Positions 39,001-53,777 of a stretch of DNA of 64,000 bases are shown in pieces. Origin of the DNA: Hydractinia symbiolongicarpus (Eukaryota > Cnidaria > Hydrozoa > Anthoathecata > Hydractiniidae); contig NC_079880.1 in the NCBI RefSeq assembly GCF_029227915.1, positions 7,070,001 to 7,134,000 on the forward strand, written 5' to 3'. The stretch's first letter is position 1, and the number at the start of each line of letters is the position of its first letter. The position numbers were made by a program, and so were the translations under genes. The notes beneath the pieces are model-generated. The model was not told the DNA's origin, did no database searches, and saw nothing but the letters and a program-made list of their open reading frames with translations.

Positions 39001-42000
39001 ACTGGGCGCTGTTGTAGCGCTTCATTTAAAAATTTAGATAAATAAGTCATTCTTTACTGTGGGACCAATCCTTTCCATAATCGCGCACTGAAGAAATAGC
39101 GATAGTTTCAAAAACTACATTTCATTGACTTTTCTAACGGTGTCAGTCCGTTTGAGTTACAACGGTTGGGTCACATATTCGTGCCAACATGTATTTAGCG
39201 ATATTTTTCTGATATTACTAGGTTGCATCGCTTTTAACCATGAAACGATTGACTGTGGGACTTAATTGAACTAACTTTGCACTGTCACCTAATAAATTTT
39301 ATAAAGGAGACAATTGGACTCCAAGAAATAACATTCTTCTTAATTTGACATGATTGCCGAAACTCAGTGATTACACTGGGCGCTGTGGTAGCGCTTCATT
39401 TAAGAATTAAGCTAAAAAAGTTATTTTTTTACTGTGGGACCAATCCTAGCCGTTAGCACGCGCTGAACAAAGAGCGATAGTTTCAAAAGCTACATTTCAT
39501 TGACTTTCTAACGGTGTCAGTCCGTTTGAGTGGCAACGGTTGGGTCACATATTCGTACCAACATGTATTTAGCGATATTTATCTGATATTACTAGGTTGC
39601 ATCGCTTTTAACTATGAAACGATTGACTGTGGGACTTAATTGAACTAACTTTGCACTGTCACCTGATAAATGTGATAAAGGAGACAATTGGACTCCAAGA
39701 AATAACATTCTTCTTAATTTGACATGATTGCCGAAACTCAGTGATTACACTGGGCGCTGTGGTAGCGCTTCATTTAAGAATTAAGCTAAAAAAGTCATTT
39801 TTTACTGTGGGACCAATCCTAGCCGATAACACGCGCTGAACAAAGAGGGATAGTTTCAAATCTACATTTCATTGACTTTCTAACGGTGTCAGTCCGTTTG
39901 AGTGGCAACGGTTGGGTCACATATTCGTACCAACATGTATTTAGCGATATTTTTCTGATATTACTAGGTTGCATCGCTTTTAACTATGAAACGATTGACG
40001 GTGGGACTTAATTGAACTCATTATGCACTGTCACCTGATAAATGTGATAAAGGAGACAATTGGACCCCCCAGAAATATCGTTCTTCTTAATTTGACATGA
40101 TTGCCGAAACTTAGCGATTACTCTGGGCGCTGTGGTAGCGCTTTATTTAAGAATTATGCCAAAAAAGTCATTTTTTTACTGTGGGACCAATCCTAGCCGT
40201 TAGCGCGCAGTGAAGAAATAGCAATAGTTTCAAGAACTACATTTCATTGACTTTCTAACGGTGTCAGTCCGTTTGAGTTACAACGGTTGGGTCACATATT
40301 CGTACCAACATGTGTTTAGCAATATTTATCTGATATTACTAGGTTGCATCGCTTTTAACAGTGAAACGATTGACTGTGGGACTTAATTGAACTAACTTTG
40401 GACTGTAACCTGATAAATTTGATAAATGAGACAATTGAACTCCAAGAAATAACATTCTTCTTAATTTGATGTGAATGCCGAAACACAGCGATTACACTGG
40501 GCGCTGTTGTAGCGCTTCATTTAAGAATTAAGCTAAAAAAGTTATTTTTTTACTGTGGGACCAATCCTAGCCGTTTGCACGCGCTGAACAAAGAGCGATA
40601 GTTTCAAAAGCTACATTTCATTGACTTTCTAACGGTGTCAGTCCGTTTGAGTGGCAACGGTTGGGTCACATATTCGTACCAACATGTATTTAGCGATATT
40701 TATCTGATATTACTAGGTTGCATCGCTTTTAACTATGAAACGATTGACTGTGGGACTTAATTGAACTAATTTTGCACTGTCACCTGATAAATGTGATAAA
40801 GGAGACAATTGGACTCCAAGAAATAACGTTCTTCTTAATTTGACATGATTGCCGAAACTCAGCGATTACTCTGGGCGCTGTGGTAGCGCTTTATTTAAGA
40901 ATTATGCCAAAAAAGTCATTTTTTTACTGTGGGACCAATCCTAGCCGTTAGCGCGCAGTGAAGAAATAGCAATAGTTTCAAGAACTACATTTCATTGACT
41001 TTCTAACGGTGTCAGTCCGTTTGAGTTACAACGGTTGGGTCACATATTCGTACCAACATGTGTTTAGCAATATTTATCTGATATTACTAGGTTGCATCGC
41101 TTTTAACAGTGAAACGATTGACTGTGGGACTTAATTGAACTAACTTTGGACTGTAACCTGATAAATTTGATAAATGAGACAATTGAACTCCAAGAAATAA
41201 CATTCTTCTTAATTTGATGTGAATGCCGAAACACAGCGATTACACTGGGCGCTGTTGTAGCGCTTCATTTAAGAATTAAGCTAAAAAAGTTATTTTTTTA
41301 CTGTGGGACCAATCCTAGCCGTTTGCACGCGCTGAACAAAGAGCGATAGTTTCAAAAGCTACATTTCATTGACTTTCTAACGGTGTCAGTCCGTTTGAGT
41401 GGCAACGGTTGGGTCACATATTCGTACCAACATGTATTTAGCGATATTTATCTGATATTACTAGGTTGCATCGCTTTTAACTATGAAACGATTGACTGTG
41501 GGACTTAATTGAACTAATTTTGCACTGTCACCTGATAAATGTGATAAAGGAGACAATTGGACTCCAAGAAATAACGTTCTTCTTAATTTGACATGATTGC
41601 CGAAACTCAGCGATTACTCTGGGCGCTGTGGTAGCGCTTCATTTAAAAATTTAGATAAATAAGTCATTCTTTACTGTGGGACTAATCCTTTCCATTATCG
41701 CGCGCTGAAGAAATAGCGATAGTTTCAAAAACTACATTTCATTGACTTTTCTAACGGTGTCAGTCCGGTTGAGTTACAACGGTTGGGTCACATATTCGTG
41801 CCAACATGTATTTAGCGATATTTTTCTGATATTACTAGATTGCATCGCTTTTAACCATGAAACGATTGACTGTGGGACTTAATTGAACTAACTTTGCACT
41901 GTCACCTGATAAATGTGATAAAGGAGACAATTGGACTCCAAGAAATAACATTCTTCTTAATTTGACATGATTGCCGAAACTCAGTGATTACACTGGGCGC

Positions 42001-45000
42001 TATGGTAGCGCTTCATTTAAGAATTAAGCTAAAAAAGTCATTTTTTTACTGTGGGACCAATCCTAGCCGATAACACGGGCTGAACAAAGAGGGATAGTTT
42101 CAAATCTACATTTCATTGACTTTCTAACGGTGTCAGTCCGTTTGAGTGGCAACGGTTGGGTCACATATTCGTACCAACATGTATTTAGCGATATTTTTCT
42201 GATATTACTAGGTTGCATCGCTTTTAACTATGAAACGATTGACGGTGGGACTTAATTGAACTCATTATGCACTGTCACCTGATAAATGTGATAAAGGAGA
42301 CAATTGGACTCCAAGAAATATCGTTCTTCTTAATTTGACATGATTGCGGAAACTTAGCGATTACTCTGGGCGCTGTGGTAGCGCTTCATTTAAGAATTAT
42401 GCCAAAAAAGTAATTTTTTTACTGTGGGACCAATCCTAGCCGTTAAAGCGCAGTGAAGAAATAGCAATAGTTTCAAGAACTACATTTCATTGACTTTCTA
42501 ACGGTGTCAGTCCGTTTGAGTTACAACGGTTGGGTCACATATTCGTACCAACATGTGTTTAGCAATATTTATCTGATATTACTAGGTTGCATCGCTTTTA
42601 ACAGTGAAACGATTGACTGTGGGACTTAATTGAACTAACTTTGGACTGTAACCTGATAAATTTGATAAATGAGACAATTGAACTCCAAGAAATAACATTC
42701 TTCTTAATTTGATGTGAATGCCGAAACACAGCGATTACACTGGGCGCTGTTGTAGCGCTTCATTTTAAAATTTAGATAAATAAGTCATTCTTTACTGTGG
42801 GACCAATCCTTTCCATTATCGCGCGCTGAAGAAATAGCGATAGTTTCAAAAACTACATTTCATTGACTTTCTAACGGTGTCAGTCCGTTTCAGTTACAAC
42901 GGTTGGGTCACATATTTGTGCCAACATGTATTTAGCGATATTTTTCTGATATTACTAGGTTGCATCGCTTTTAACCATGAAACGATTGACTGTGGAACTT
43001 AATTGAACTAACTTTGCACTGTCACCTGATAAATGTGATAAAGGAGACAATTGGACTCCAAGAAATAACATTCTTCCTATTTTGACATGATTGCCGAAAC
43101 TCAGTGATTACACTGGGCGCTGTGGGAGCGCTTCATTTAAGAATTAAGCTAAAAAAGTCATTTTTTTACTGTGGGAACAATCCTAGCCGTTACCACGCGC
43201 TGAACAAAGAGCGATAGTTTCAAAAGCTACATTTCATTGACTTTTTAACGGTGTCAGTCCGTTTGAGTGGCAACGGTTGGGTCACATATTCGTACCAACA
43301 TGTATTTAGCGATATTTTTCTGATATTACTAGGTTGCATCGCTTTTAACTATGAAACGATTGACTGTGGGACTTAATTGAACTAATTTTGCACTGTCACC
43401 TGATAAATGTGATAAAGGAGACAATTGGACTCCAAGAAATAACGTTCTTCTTAATTTGACATGATTGCCGAAACTTAGCGATTACTCTGGGCGCTGTGGT
43501 AGCGCTTCATTTAAAAATTTAGATAAATAAGTCATTCTTCACTGTGGGACCAATCCTTTCCATTATCGCGCGCTGAAGAAATAGCGATAGTTTCAAAAAC
43601 TACATTTCATTGACTTTTCTAACGGTGTCAGTCCGTTTGAGTTACAACGGTCGGGTCACATATTCGTGCCAAAATGTATTTAGCGATATTTTTCTGATAT
43701 TATTAGGTTGCATCGCTTTTAACCATGAAACGATTGACCGTGGGACTTAATTGAACTAACTTTGCACTGACACCTGATAAATGTGATAAATGAGACCATT
43801 GGATTACAAGAAATAACATTCTTCTTAATTTGACGTGATTGTTGGAACTCAGCGATTACACTGGGCGCTGTGGTAGCGCTTCATTTAAAAATTTAGATAT
43901 ATAAGTCATTCTTTAATGTGCGACCAATCCTATCCGTTATCGCGCGCTGAAGAAATAGCGAGAGTTTCACAAACTACATTTCATTGACTTTCTAACGGTG
44001 TCAGTCCGTTTCAGTTACAACGGTTGGGTCACATATTCGTGCCAACATGTATTTAGCGATTTTTTTCTGATATTACTAGGTTGCATCGCTTTTAACCATG
44101 AAACGATTGACTGTGGGACTTAATTGAACTAACTTTGCACTGTCACCTGATAAATGTTATAAAGGAGACAATTGGACTCCAAGAAATAACATTCTTCTTA
44201 ATTTGACATGATTGCCGAAACTCAGTGATTACACTGGGCACTGTGGTAGCGCTTCATTTAAGAATTAAGCTAAAAAAGTTATTTTTTTACTGTGGGACCA
44301 ATCCTAGCCGTTAGCACGCGCTGAACAAAGAGCGATAGTTTCAAAAGCTACTTTTCATTGACTTTCTAACGGTGTCAGTCCGTTTGAGTTACAACGGTTG
44401 GGTCACATATTCGTACCAACATGTGTTTAACAATATTTATCTGATATTACTAGGTTGCATCGCTGTTAACAGTGAAACGATTGACTGTGGGACTTAATTG
44501 AACTAACTTTGGACTGTAACCTGATAAATGTGATAAATGATACAATTGAACTCCAAGAAATAACATTCTTCTTAATTTGATGTGAATGCCGAAACACAGC
44601 GATTACACTGGGCGCTGTTGTAGCGCTTCATTTAAAAATTTAGATAAATAAGTCATTCTTTACTGTGGGACCAATCCTTTCCATTATCGCGCGCTGAAGA
44701 AATAGCGATAGTTTCAAAAAGTACATTTCATTGACTTTTCTAACGGTGTCAGTCCGTTTGAGTTACAACGGTTGGGTCACATATTCGTGCAAACATGTAT
44801 TTAGCGATATTTTTCTGATATTACTAGGTTGCATCGCTTTTAACCATGAAACGATTGACCGTGGGACTTAATTGAACTAACTTTGCACTGTCACCTGATA
44901 AATGTGATAAATGAGACCATTGGATTACAAGAAATAACATTCTTCTTAATTTGACGTGATTGTTGGAACTCAGCGATTGCACTGGGCGCTGTGGTAGCGC

Positions 45001-47720
45001 TTCATTTAAAAATTTAGATATATAAGTCATTCTTTAATGTGCGACCAATCCTATCCGTTATCGCGCGCTGACGAAATAGCGACAGTTTCAAAAACTACAT
45101 TTCATTGACTTTCTAACGGTGTCAGTCCGTTTCAGTTACAACAGTTGGGTCACATATTCGTGCCAACATGTATTTAGCGATATTTTTCTGATATTACTAG
45201 GTTGCATCGCTTTTAACCATAAAACGATTGACTGTGGGACTTAATTGAACTAACTTTGCACTGTCACCTGATAAATGTTATAAAGGAGACAATTGGACTC
45301 CAAGAAATAACATTCTTCTTAATTTGACATGATTGCTGAAACTCAGTGATTACACTGGGCGCTGTGGTAGCGCTTCATTTAAGAATTAAGCTAAAAAAGT
45401 TATTTTTTTACTGTGGGACCAATCCTAGCCGTTAGCACGCGCTGAACAAAGAGCGATAGTTTCAAAAGCTACATTTCATTGACTTTCTAACGGTGTCAGT
45501 CCGTTTCAGTGGCAACGGTTGGGTCACATATTCGTACCAACATGTATTTAGCGATATTTATCTGATATTACTAGGTTGCATCGCTTTTAACTATGAAACG
45601 ATTGACTGTGGGACTTAATTGAACTAATTTTGCACTGTCACCTGATAAATGTGATAAAGGAGACAATTGGACTCCAAGAAATAACGTTCTTCTTAATTTG
45701 ACATGATTGCCGAAACTCAGCGATTACTCTGGGCGCTGTGGTAGCGCTTCATATAAAAATTTAGATAAATAAGTCATTCTTTACTGTGGGACCAATCCTT
45801 TCCATTATCGCGCGCTGAAGAAATAGCGATAGTTTCAAAAACTACATTTCATTGACTTTTCTAACGGTGTCAGTCCGTTTGAGTTACAACGGTTGGGTCA
45901 CATATTCGTGCCAACATGTATTTAGCGATATTTTTCTGATATTACTAGATTGCATCGCTTTTAACCATGAAACGATTGACTGTGGGTCTTAATTGAACTA
46001 ACTTTGCACTGTCACCTGATAAATGTGATAAAGAAGACAATTGGACTCCAAGAAATAACATTCTTCTTAATTTGACATGATTGCCGAAACTCAGTGATTA
46101 CACTGGGCGCTGTGGTAGCGCTTCATTTAAGAATTAAGCTAAAAAAGTCATTTTTTTACTGTGGGACCAATCCTAGCCGATAGCACGCGCTGAACAAAGA
46201 GGGATAGTTTCAAAAGCTACATTTCATTGACTTTCTAACGGTGTCAGTCCGTTTGAGTGGCAACGGTTGGGTCACATATTCGTACCAACATGTATTTAGC
46301 GATATTTTTCTGATATTACTAGGTTGCATCGCTTTTAACTATGAAACGATTGACGGTGGGACTTAATTGAACTCATTATGCACTGTCACCTGAATAATGT
46401 GATAAAGGAGACAATTGGACTCCAAGAAATATCGTTCTTCTTAATTTGACATGATTGCCGAAACTCAGCGATTACTCTGGGCGCTGTGGTAGCGCTTCAT
46501 TTAAGAATTATGCCAAAAAAAGTCATTTTTTTACTGTGGGACCAATCCTAGCCGTTAGCGCGCAGTGAAGAAATAGCAATAGTTTCAAGAACTACATTTC
46601 ATTGACTTTCTAACGGTGTCAGTCCGTTTGAGTTACAACGGTTGGGTCACATTTTCGTACCAACATGTATTTAGCAATATTTATCTGATATTACTAGATT
46701 GCATCGCTTTTAACAGTGAAACGATTGACTGTGGGACTTAATTGAACTAACTTTGCACTGTCACCTGATAAATGTTATAAAGGAGACAATTGGACTCCAA
46801 GAAATAACATTCTTCTTAATTTGACATGATTGCCGAAACTCAGTGATTACACTGGGCGCTGTGGTAGCGCTTTATTTAAGAATTAAGCTAAAAAAGTTAT
46901 TTTTTTACTGTGGGACCAATCCTAGCCGTTAGCACGCGCTGAACAAAGAGCGATAGTTTCAAAAGCTACATTTCATTGACTTTCTAACGGTGTCAGTCCG
47001 TTTGAGTGGCAACGGTTGGGTCACATATTCGTACCAACATGTATTTAGCGATATTTATCTGATATTACTAGGTTGCATCGCTTTTAACTATGAAACGATT
47101 GACTGTGGGACTTAATTGAACTAATTTTGCACTGTCACCTGATAAATGTGATAAAGGAGACAATTGGACTCCAAGAAATAACGTTCTTCTTAATTTGACA
47201 TGATTGCCGAAACTCAGCGATTACTCTGGGCGCTGTGGTAGCGCTTCATTTAAAAATTTAGATAAATAAGTCATTCTTTACTGTGGGACCAATCCTTTCC
47301 ATTATCGCGCGCTGAAGAAATAGCGATAGTTTCAAAAACTACATTTCATTGACTTTTCTAACGGTGTCAGTCCGTTTGAGTTACAACGGTTGGGTCACAT
47401 ATTCGTGCCAACATGTATTTAGCGATATTTTTCTGATATTACTAGATTGCATCGCTTTTAACCATGAAACGATTGACTGTGGGACTTAATTGAACTAACT
47501 TTGCACTGTCACCTGATAAATGTTATAAAGGAGACAATTGGACTCCAAGAAATAACATTCTTCTTAATTTGACATGATTGCCGAAACTCAGTGATTACAC
47601 TGGGCGCTGTGGTAGCGCTTCCTTTAAGAATTCAGCTAAAAAAGTTATTTTTTTACTGTGGGACCAATCCTAGCCGTTAGCACGCGCTGAACAAAGAGCG
47701 ATAGTTTCAAAAGCTACATT
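36060..47720. repeat. Right-arm satellite subfamilies, interleaved
   Basis: Monomers fall into recurring types. One has GAACAAAGAGCGATAG with GAGTGGCAACGG. A second has CCTTTCCATTATCGC with GACTTTTCTAACGG. A third has AATTATGCC with CAATAGTTTCAAGAAC. A fourth has TTTAATGTGCGACCAATCC. They alternate in changing orders; for example, first-second-fourth trimers occur at about 43.2-45.4 kb. A six-monomer offset of 2244 bp links the GGGATAGTTTCAAATC marker at about 39850 to that at about 42095. Nothing else is visible in this stretch. Confidence 0.75.
40139..41635. repeat. Higher-order repeat, 748 bp (2 monomers, 2 units)
   Basis: GCTTTATTTAAGAATTATGC recurs at about 40140 and 40888, and GCGCTGTTGTAGCGC followed by the AATTAAGC type recurs at 40501 and 41249, each 748 bp apart. 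The chimeric monomer beginning 40501 carries the GTTGT dyad loop of one type and the downstream sequence of another, so the exchange point lies in or just after the dyad. The exit at about 41640 is again chimeric at the same place. Confidence 0.78.
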
Positions 47721-50700
47721 TCAGTGTCTTTTCTAACGGTGTCAGTCCGTTTGATTTACAACGGTTGGGTCACATATTCGTACCAACATGTATTTAGCGA
47801 TATTTTTCTGATATTACTAGGTTGCATCGCTTTTAACTATGAAACGATTGACTGTGGGACTTAATTGAACTAAATTTCGACTGTGACCTGATAAATGTGA
47901 TAAAGGAGACAATTGGATTCCAAGAAATAACATTCTTCTTAATTCGACATGATTGCCGAAATTCAGCGATCAAACTGGGCGCTGTGGTACCGCTTCATTT
48001 AAGAATTAAGATAAAAAAAGTCATTTTTTTATTGTGGGACCAATCCTAGCCATTTGCGCACGTTGAATAAATAGAGACAGTTTCAAATACTACATTTCAC
48101 TGACTTTCTAACGGTGTCAGTCCGTTTGAGATTCAACAGTTGGGTCACATATTCGTACGAACATGTATTTAGCGATATTTTTCTCATATTACTAAATTGC
48201 ATCGATTTTAACAGTAAAACGATTGACTGTGGGACTAAATTGAACTGATTTTGGACTGTGACCTAATAAATGTTATAAGTGAGACAAGTTGACTCCAAGA
48301 AATAACATTCTTCTTAATTTGACATGATTACCGGAACTCAGCGATTACACTGGGCTCTGTTGTAGCGCTTTATTTAAAAATTTAGATAAATAAGTCATTC
48401 TTTACCTTCGGATTTATCCTATCCGTTATCGCGCGCTGAAGAAATAGCGACAGTTTAAAAAACTACATTTCATTGACTTTGTAACGGTGTCAGTCCGTTT
48501 GAGTTATAACGGTTGGGTCACATATTCATACCAACATGTATTTAGCGATATTTATCTGATATTACTAGGTTGCATCGCTTTTAACAGTGAAACGATTGAC
48601 TGTGGGACTTAATTGAACTACCTTTGGACTGTGACCTGATAAATGTGATAAATGAGAAAATTGAACTTCAAGAAATAACATTCTTCTTAATTTGACATGA
48701 TTGCCGGAACTCAGCGATTACACTGGGCGCTGTGGTAGCGCTTTATTTAAACATTTAGATTAATAAGTCATTTTTTACTGTGGGACCAATCCTAGCCGTT
48801 ATAGCGCGCTGAAGAAATAGCGACAGCTTCAAAAACTACATTTCATTGAATTTCAAACAGTATCAATCCGTTTGAGTTACAACGGTTGAGTCACATATTC
48901 GTAGCAACATGTATTTTTTGATATTTTTCAGGTATTACTAGGTTGTATGGCTTTTAACATTGAAACGATTGACGTTGGGACTTAATTTAACTAACTTTGG
49001 ACTGTGACCTGATAAATGTGATAAATGCGATAATTGGATTCCAAGAAATAAAATTCTTCTTAATTTGACATGATTGCCGGAATTTAGCGATTACACTGGG
49101 AGCTGTGGTAACGCTTCAATTAATAATTAAGATAAAAAAGTCATCTTTTGCTGTGGGACTAATCCTGGCCGTTAGCGCGCTGAGAAATAGCGACAGTTTC
49201 AAAAACTTCATTTCATTCCTTTTCTAACGGTGTCAGTCCGTTTGAGTTACAACGGTTGGGTCACATATTCGTACCATCCATGTATTTAGCGATATTTTTC
49301 TGATGTTACTAGGTTGCATCGCCTTTAACAATGAAACGATTGACTGTGGGACTTAATTGAACTAACTTTGGATTGTGACCTGATAAATGTGATAAAGGAG
49401 ACAATTGGACTCCAAGAAAAAACATTCTTCTTAATTTGACATGATTGCCGAAACTCAGCGATTACACTTGGCGCTGTGGTAGCGCTTCATTTAAGAATTA
49501 AGATAAGAAAGTCATTTTTTCTTACTGTGGGACCAATCCTAGCCGTTATCGCGCGCTGAAGAAATAGCGACAGTTTCAAAAACTACAGTTTATTGACTTT
49601 CTAACGGTGTCAGTCCGTTTGAGTTACAACAGTTGGGTCATATATTCGCACCAATATGTATTTAGAGACATTTTTCTGATATTACTAGGTTGCATCGCTT
49701 TAAACAATGAAACGATTAACTGTGGGACTTATTTGAACTAACTTTGGACTGTGACCTGATAAATGTGATAAATGAGACAATTGGACTACAAGAAATAACA
49801 TTCTTCTTAATTTGACGTGATCGCCGGAACTCAACGATTACACTAGGCTCTGTGGTAGCGTTTCATTTAAGAGTTTAGATAAATAAGCCATTCTTTACTG
49901 TGGGACCAATCCTAGCAGTTATCGCGCGCTGAAGAAATAGCGACAGCTTCAAAAACTACATTTCATCGAATTTCAAACAGTTTCAATCCGTTTGAGTTAC
50001 AACGGTTGAGTCACATATTCGTAGCAACATGTATTTTTTGATATTTTTCAGGTATTACTAGGTTGTATGGCTTTTAACATTGAAACAATTGACGTTGGGA
50101 CTTAATTGAACTAACTTTGGACTGTGACCTGATAAATGTGATAAAGGAGACAATTGGACTCCAAGAAAAAACATTCTTCTTAATTTGACATGATTGCCGA
50201 AACTCAGCGATTACACTGGGCGCTGTGGTAGCGCTTCATTTAAGAATTAAGATAAGAAAGTCATTTTTTTTACTGTGGGACCAATCCTAGCCGTTATCGG
50301 GCGCTGAAGAAATAGCGACAGTTTCAAAAACTACAATTCATTGACTTTCTAACGGTGTCAGTCCGTTTGAGTTACAACAGTTGGGTCATATATTTGCACC
50401 AATATGTATTTAGAGACATTTTTCTGATATTACTAGGTTGCATCGCTTTCAACAATGAAACGATTAACTGTGGGACTTATTTGAACTAACTTTGGACTGT
50501 GACCTGATAAATGTGATAAATGAGACAATTGGACTCCAAGAAATAATATTTTTCTTAATTTGACGTGATTGCCGAAACTCAGCGATTACACCGGGCGCTG
50601 TGGAAGCGCTTCAATTAAAAATTAAGAAAAGAAAGTCATTTTTTACTTAGGCACCAATCCTAGCTGTTAGCGCCCGCCGAAGAAATAAAAACAGTTTCAA

Positions 50701-52750
50701 ATATTACATTTCACTGACTTTCTAACGGTGTCAGTTCGTTTGAGTTTCAACTCTTGGGTCACATATTCGTACCAACATGTATTTAGAGATATTTATCTGA
50801 TATTACTAGGATGCATCGCTTTTAACAGTGAAACGATTGACCGTGGGACTTAATTGAACTAACTTTGGACTGCGACCTGATCAATGTGATAAATGAGAAA
50901 ATTGAACTGCAAGAAAAAAACATTCTTCTTAATTTGACAAGATTGTCGAAACTCAGCGATTACACTAGGCGCTGTGGTAGCGCTTCATTTAAGAATTAAG
51001 ATAAAAAAAGTCATTTTTTTACTGTGGGACCAATCCTAGCCGATAGCACGCGCTGCACAAAGAGGGATAGTTTCAAAAGCTACATTTCATTGACTTCTAA
51101 CGGTGTCAGTCCGTTTGAGTGGCAACGGTTGGGTCACATATTCGTACCAACATGTATTTAGCGATATTTTTCTGATATTACTAGGTTGCATCGCTTTTAA
51201 CTATGAAACGATTGACGGTGGGACTTAATTGAACTCATTATGCACTGTCACCTGATAAATGTGATAAAGGAGACAATTGGACTCCAAGAAATATCGTTCT
51301 TCTTAATTTGACATGATGGCCGAAACTCAGCGATTACTCTGGGCGCTGTGGTAGCGCTTCATTTAAGAATTATGCCAAAAAAAGTCATTTTTTTACTGTG
51401 AGCCCAATCCTAGCCGTTAGCGCGCAGTGAAGAAATAGCAATAGTTTCAAGAACTACATTTCATTGACTTTCTAACGGTGTCAGTCCGTTTGAGTTGCAA
51501 CGGTTGGGTCACATATTCGTACCAACATGTATTTAGCAATATTTATCTGATATTACTAGGTTGCATCGCTTTTAACAGTGAAACGATTGACTGTGGGACT
51601 TAATTGAAATAACTTTGGACTGTAACCTGATAAATTTGATAAATGAGACAATTGAACTCCAAGAAATAACATTCTTCTTAATTTGATGTGAATGCCGAAA
51701 CACAGCGATTACACTGGGCGAAAGAAGAAATAGCGACAGTTTCAAAAACTACATTTCATTGACTTTCTAACAGTATCAATCCACTTCAGTTACAACGGTT
51801 GCGTCACATATTCGTACCAACATGTATTTAGCGATATTTATCTCATATTACTAGGTTGCATCGCTTTTAACAGTGAAACGATTGACTGTGTGACTAAATT
51901 GAACTGATTTTGGACTGTGACCTTGTAAATTTTATAATTTGACATGATTGCCGGAACTCGGCGATTACTCTGGGCGCTGTGGTAGCGCTTCATTTAAGAA
52001 TTATGCCAAAAAAGTCATTTTTTTACTGTGGGACCAATCCTAGCCGTTAGCGCGCGGTGAAGAAATAGCAATAGTTTCAAGAACTACATTTCATTGACTT
52101 TCTAACGGTGTCAGTCCGTTTGAGTTACAACGGTTGGGTCACGTATTCGTACCAACATGTATTTAACAATATTTATCTGATATTACTAGGTTGCATCGCT
52201 TTTAACAGTGAAACGATTGACTTTGGGACTTAATTGAACTAACTTTGGACTGTAACCTGATAAATTTGATAAATGAGACAATTGAACTCCAAGAAATAAC
52301 ATTCTTCTTAATTTGATGTGAATGCCCAAACACAGCGAATACACTGGGCGCTATTGTAGCGCTTCATTTAAAAATTTAGATAAATAAGTCATTCTTTACT
52401 GTGGGACCAATCCTTTCCATTATCGCTCGCTGAAGAAATAGCGATAGTTTCAAAAACTACATTTCATTGACTTTTCTAACGGTGTCAGTCCGTTTGAGTT
52501 ACAACGGTTGTGTCACATATTCGTGCCAACATGTACTTAGCGATATTTTTCTGATATTACTAGGTTGCATCGCTTTTAACCATGAAACGATTGACTTTGG
52601 GACTTAATTACACTAACTTTGCACTGTCCCATGATAAATGTGATAAATGAGAAAATTGGACTTCAAGAAATAACATTCATTTTTATTTGACATGATTGCC
52701 GGAACTAAGAGATTACACTGGGCGCTGTGGTAGCGCTTCGATTCAAAATT
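46880..52750. repeat. Satellite segmental duplication, unit 1
   Basis: This block reappears to its right. Markers at the left side (the CTTCCTTTAAGAATT variant, 47621) recur 5866 bp away (53487). Markers from CAGTGTCTTTTCTAACGG (47722) onward recur 6811 bp away (54533), and TAGCGCTTCGATTCAAAATT (52731) recurs at 59536. The change in offset reflects about 945 bp extra in unit 2 near 53.6-54.5 kb. Rare forms such as CCATCCATGTATTT, ACCTTCGGATTTATCC and GGGCGAAAGAAG are shared in order. Confidence 0.82.
51652..52281. repeat. Two deletion-bearing satellite monomers
   Basis: Starts at 51652 and 52282 are 630 bp apart where two monomers should span about 746 bp. One join is at about 51719 (CACTGGGCG directly followed by AAAGAAGAAATAGCG, roughly 80 bp missing, including half of the GCGCT dyad). 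The second is at about 51935 (TTTTATAATTTGACATG, roughly 37 bp missing, including the TTGGACTCC box). Confidence 0.75.
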
Positions 52751-53777
52751 AAGCTAAAAAAGTTATTTTTTTACTGTGGGACCAATCCTAGCCGTTAGCA
52801 CGCGCTGAACAAAGAGCGATAGTTTCAAAAGCTACATTTCATTGACTTTCTAACGGTGTCAGTCCGTTTGAGTGGCAACGGTTGGGTCACATATTCGTAC
52901 CAACATGTATTTAGCGATATTTATCTGATATTACTAGGTTGCATCGCTTTTAACTATGAAACGATTGACTGTGGGACTTAATTGAACTAATTTTGCACTG
53001 TCACCTGATAAATGTGATAAAGGAGACAATTGGACTCCAAGAAATAACGTTCTTCTTAATTTGACATGATTGCCGAAACTCAGCGATTACTCTGGGCGCT
53101 GTGGTAGCGCTTCATTTAAAAATTTAGATAAATAAGTCATTCTTTACTGTGGGACCAATCCTTTCCATTATCGCGCGCTGAAGAAATAGCGATAGTTTCA
53201 AAAACTACATTTCATTGACTTTTCTAACGGTGTCAGTCCGTTTGAGTTACAACGGTTGGGTCACATATTCGTGCCAACATGTATTTAGCGATATTTTTCT
53301 GATATTACTAGATTGCATCGCTTTTAACCATGAAACGATTGACTGTGGGACTTAATTGAACTAACTTTGCACTGTCACCTGATAAATGTTATAAAGGAGA
53401 CAATTGGACTCCAAGAAATAACATTCTTCTTAATTTGACATGATTGCCGAAACTCAGTGATTACACTGGGCGCTGTGGTAGCGCTTCCTTTAAGAATTAA
53501 GCTAAAAAAGTTATTTTTTTACTGTGGGACCAATCCTAGCCGTTAGCACGCGCTGAACAAAGAGCGATAGTTTCAAAAGCTACATTTCATTGACTTTCTA
53601 ACGGTGTCAGTCCGTTTGAGTGGCAACGGTTGGGTCACATATTCGTACCAACATGTATTTAGCGATATTTATCTGATATTACTAGGTTGCATCGCTTTTA
53701 ACTATGAAACGATTGACTGTGGGACTTAATTGAACTAATTTTGCACTGTCACCTGATAAATGTGATAAAGGAGACAA

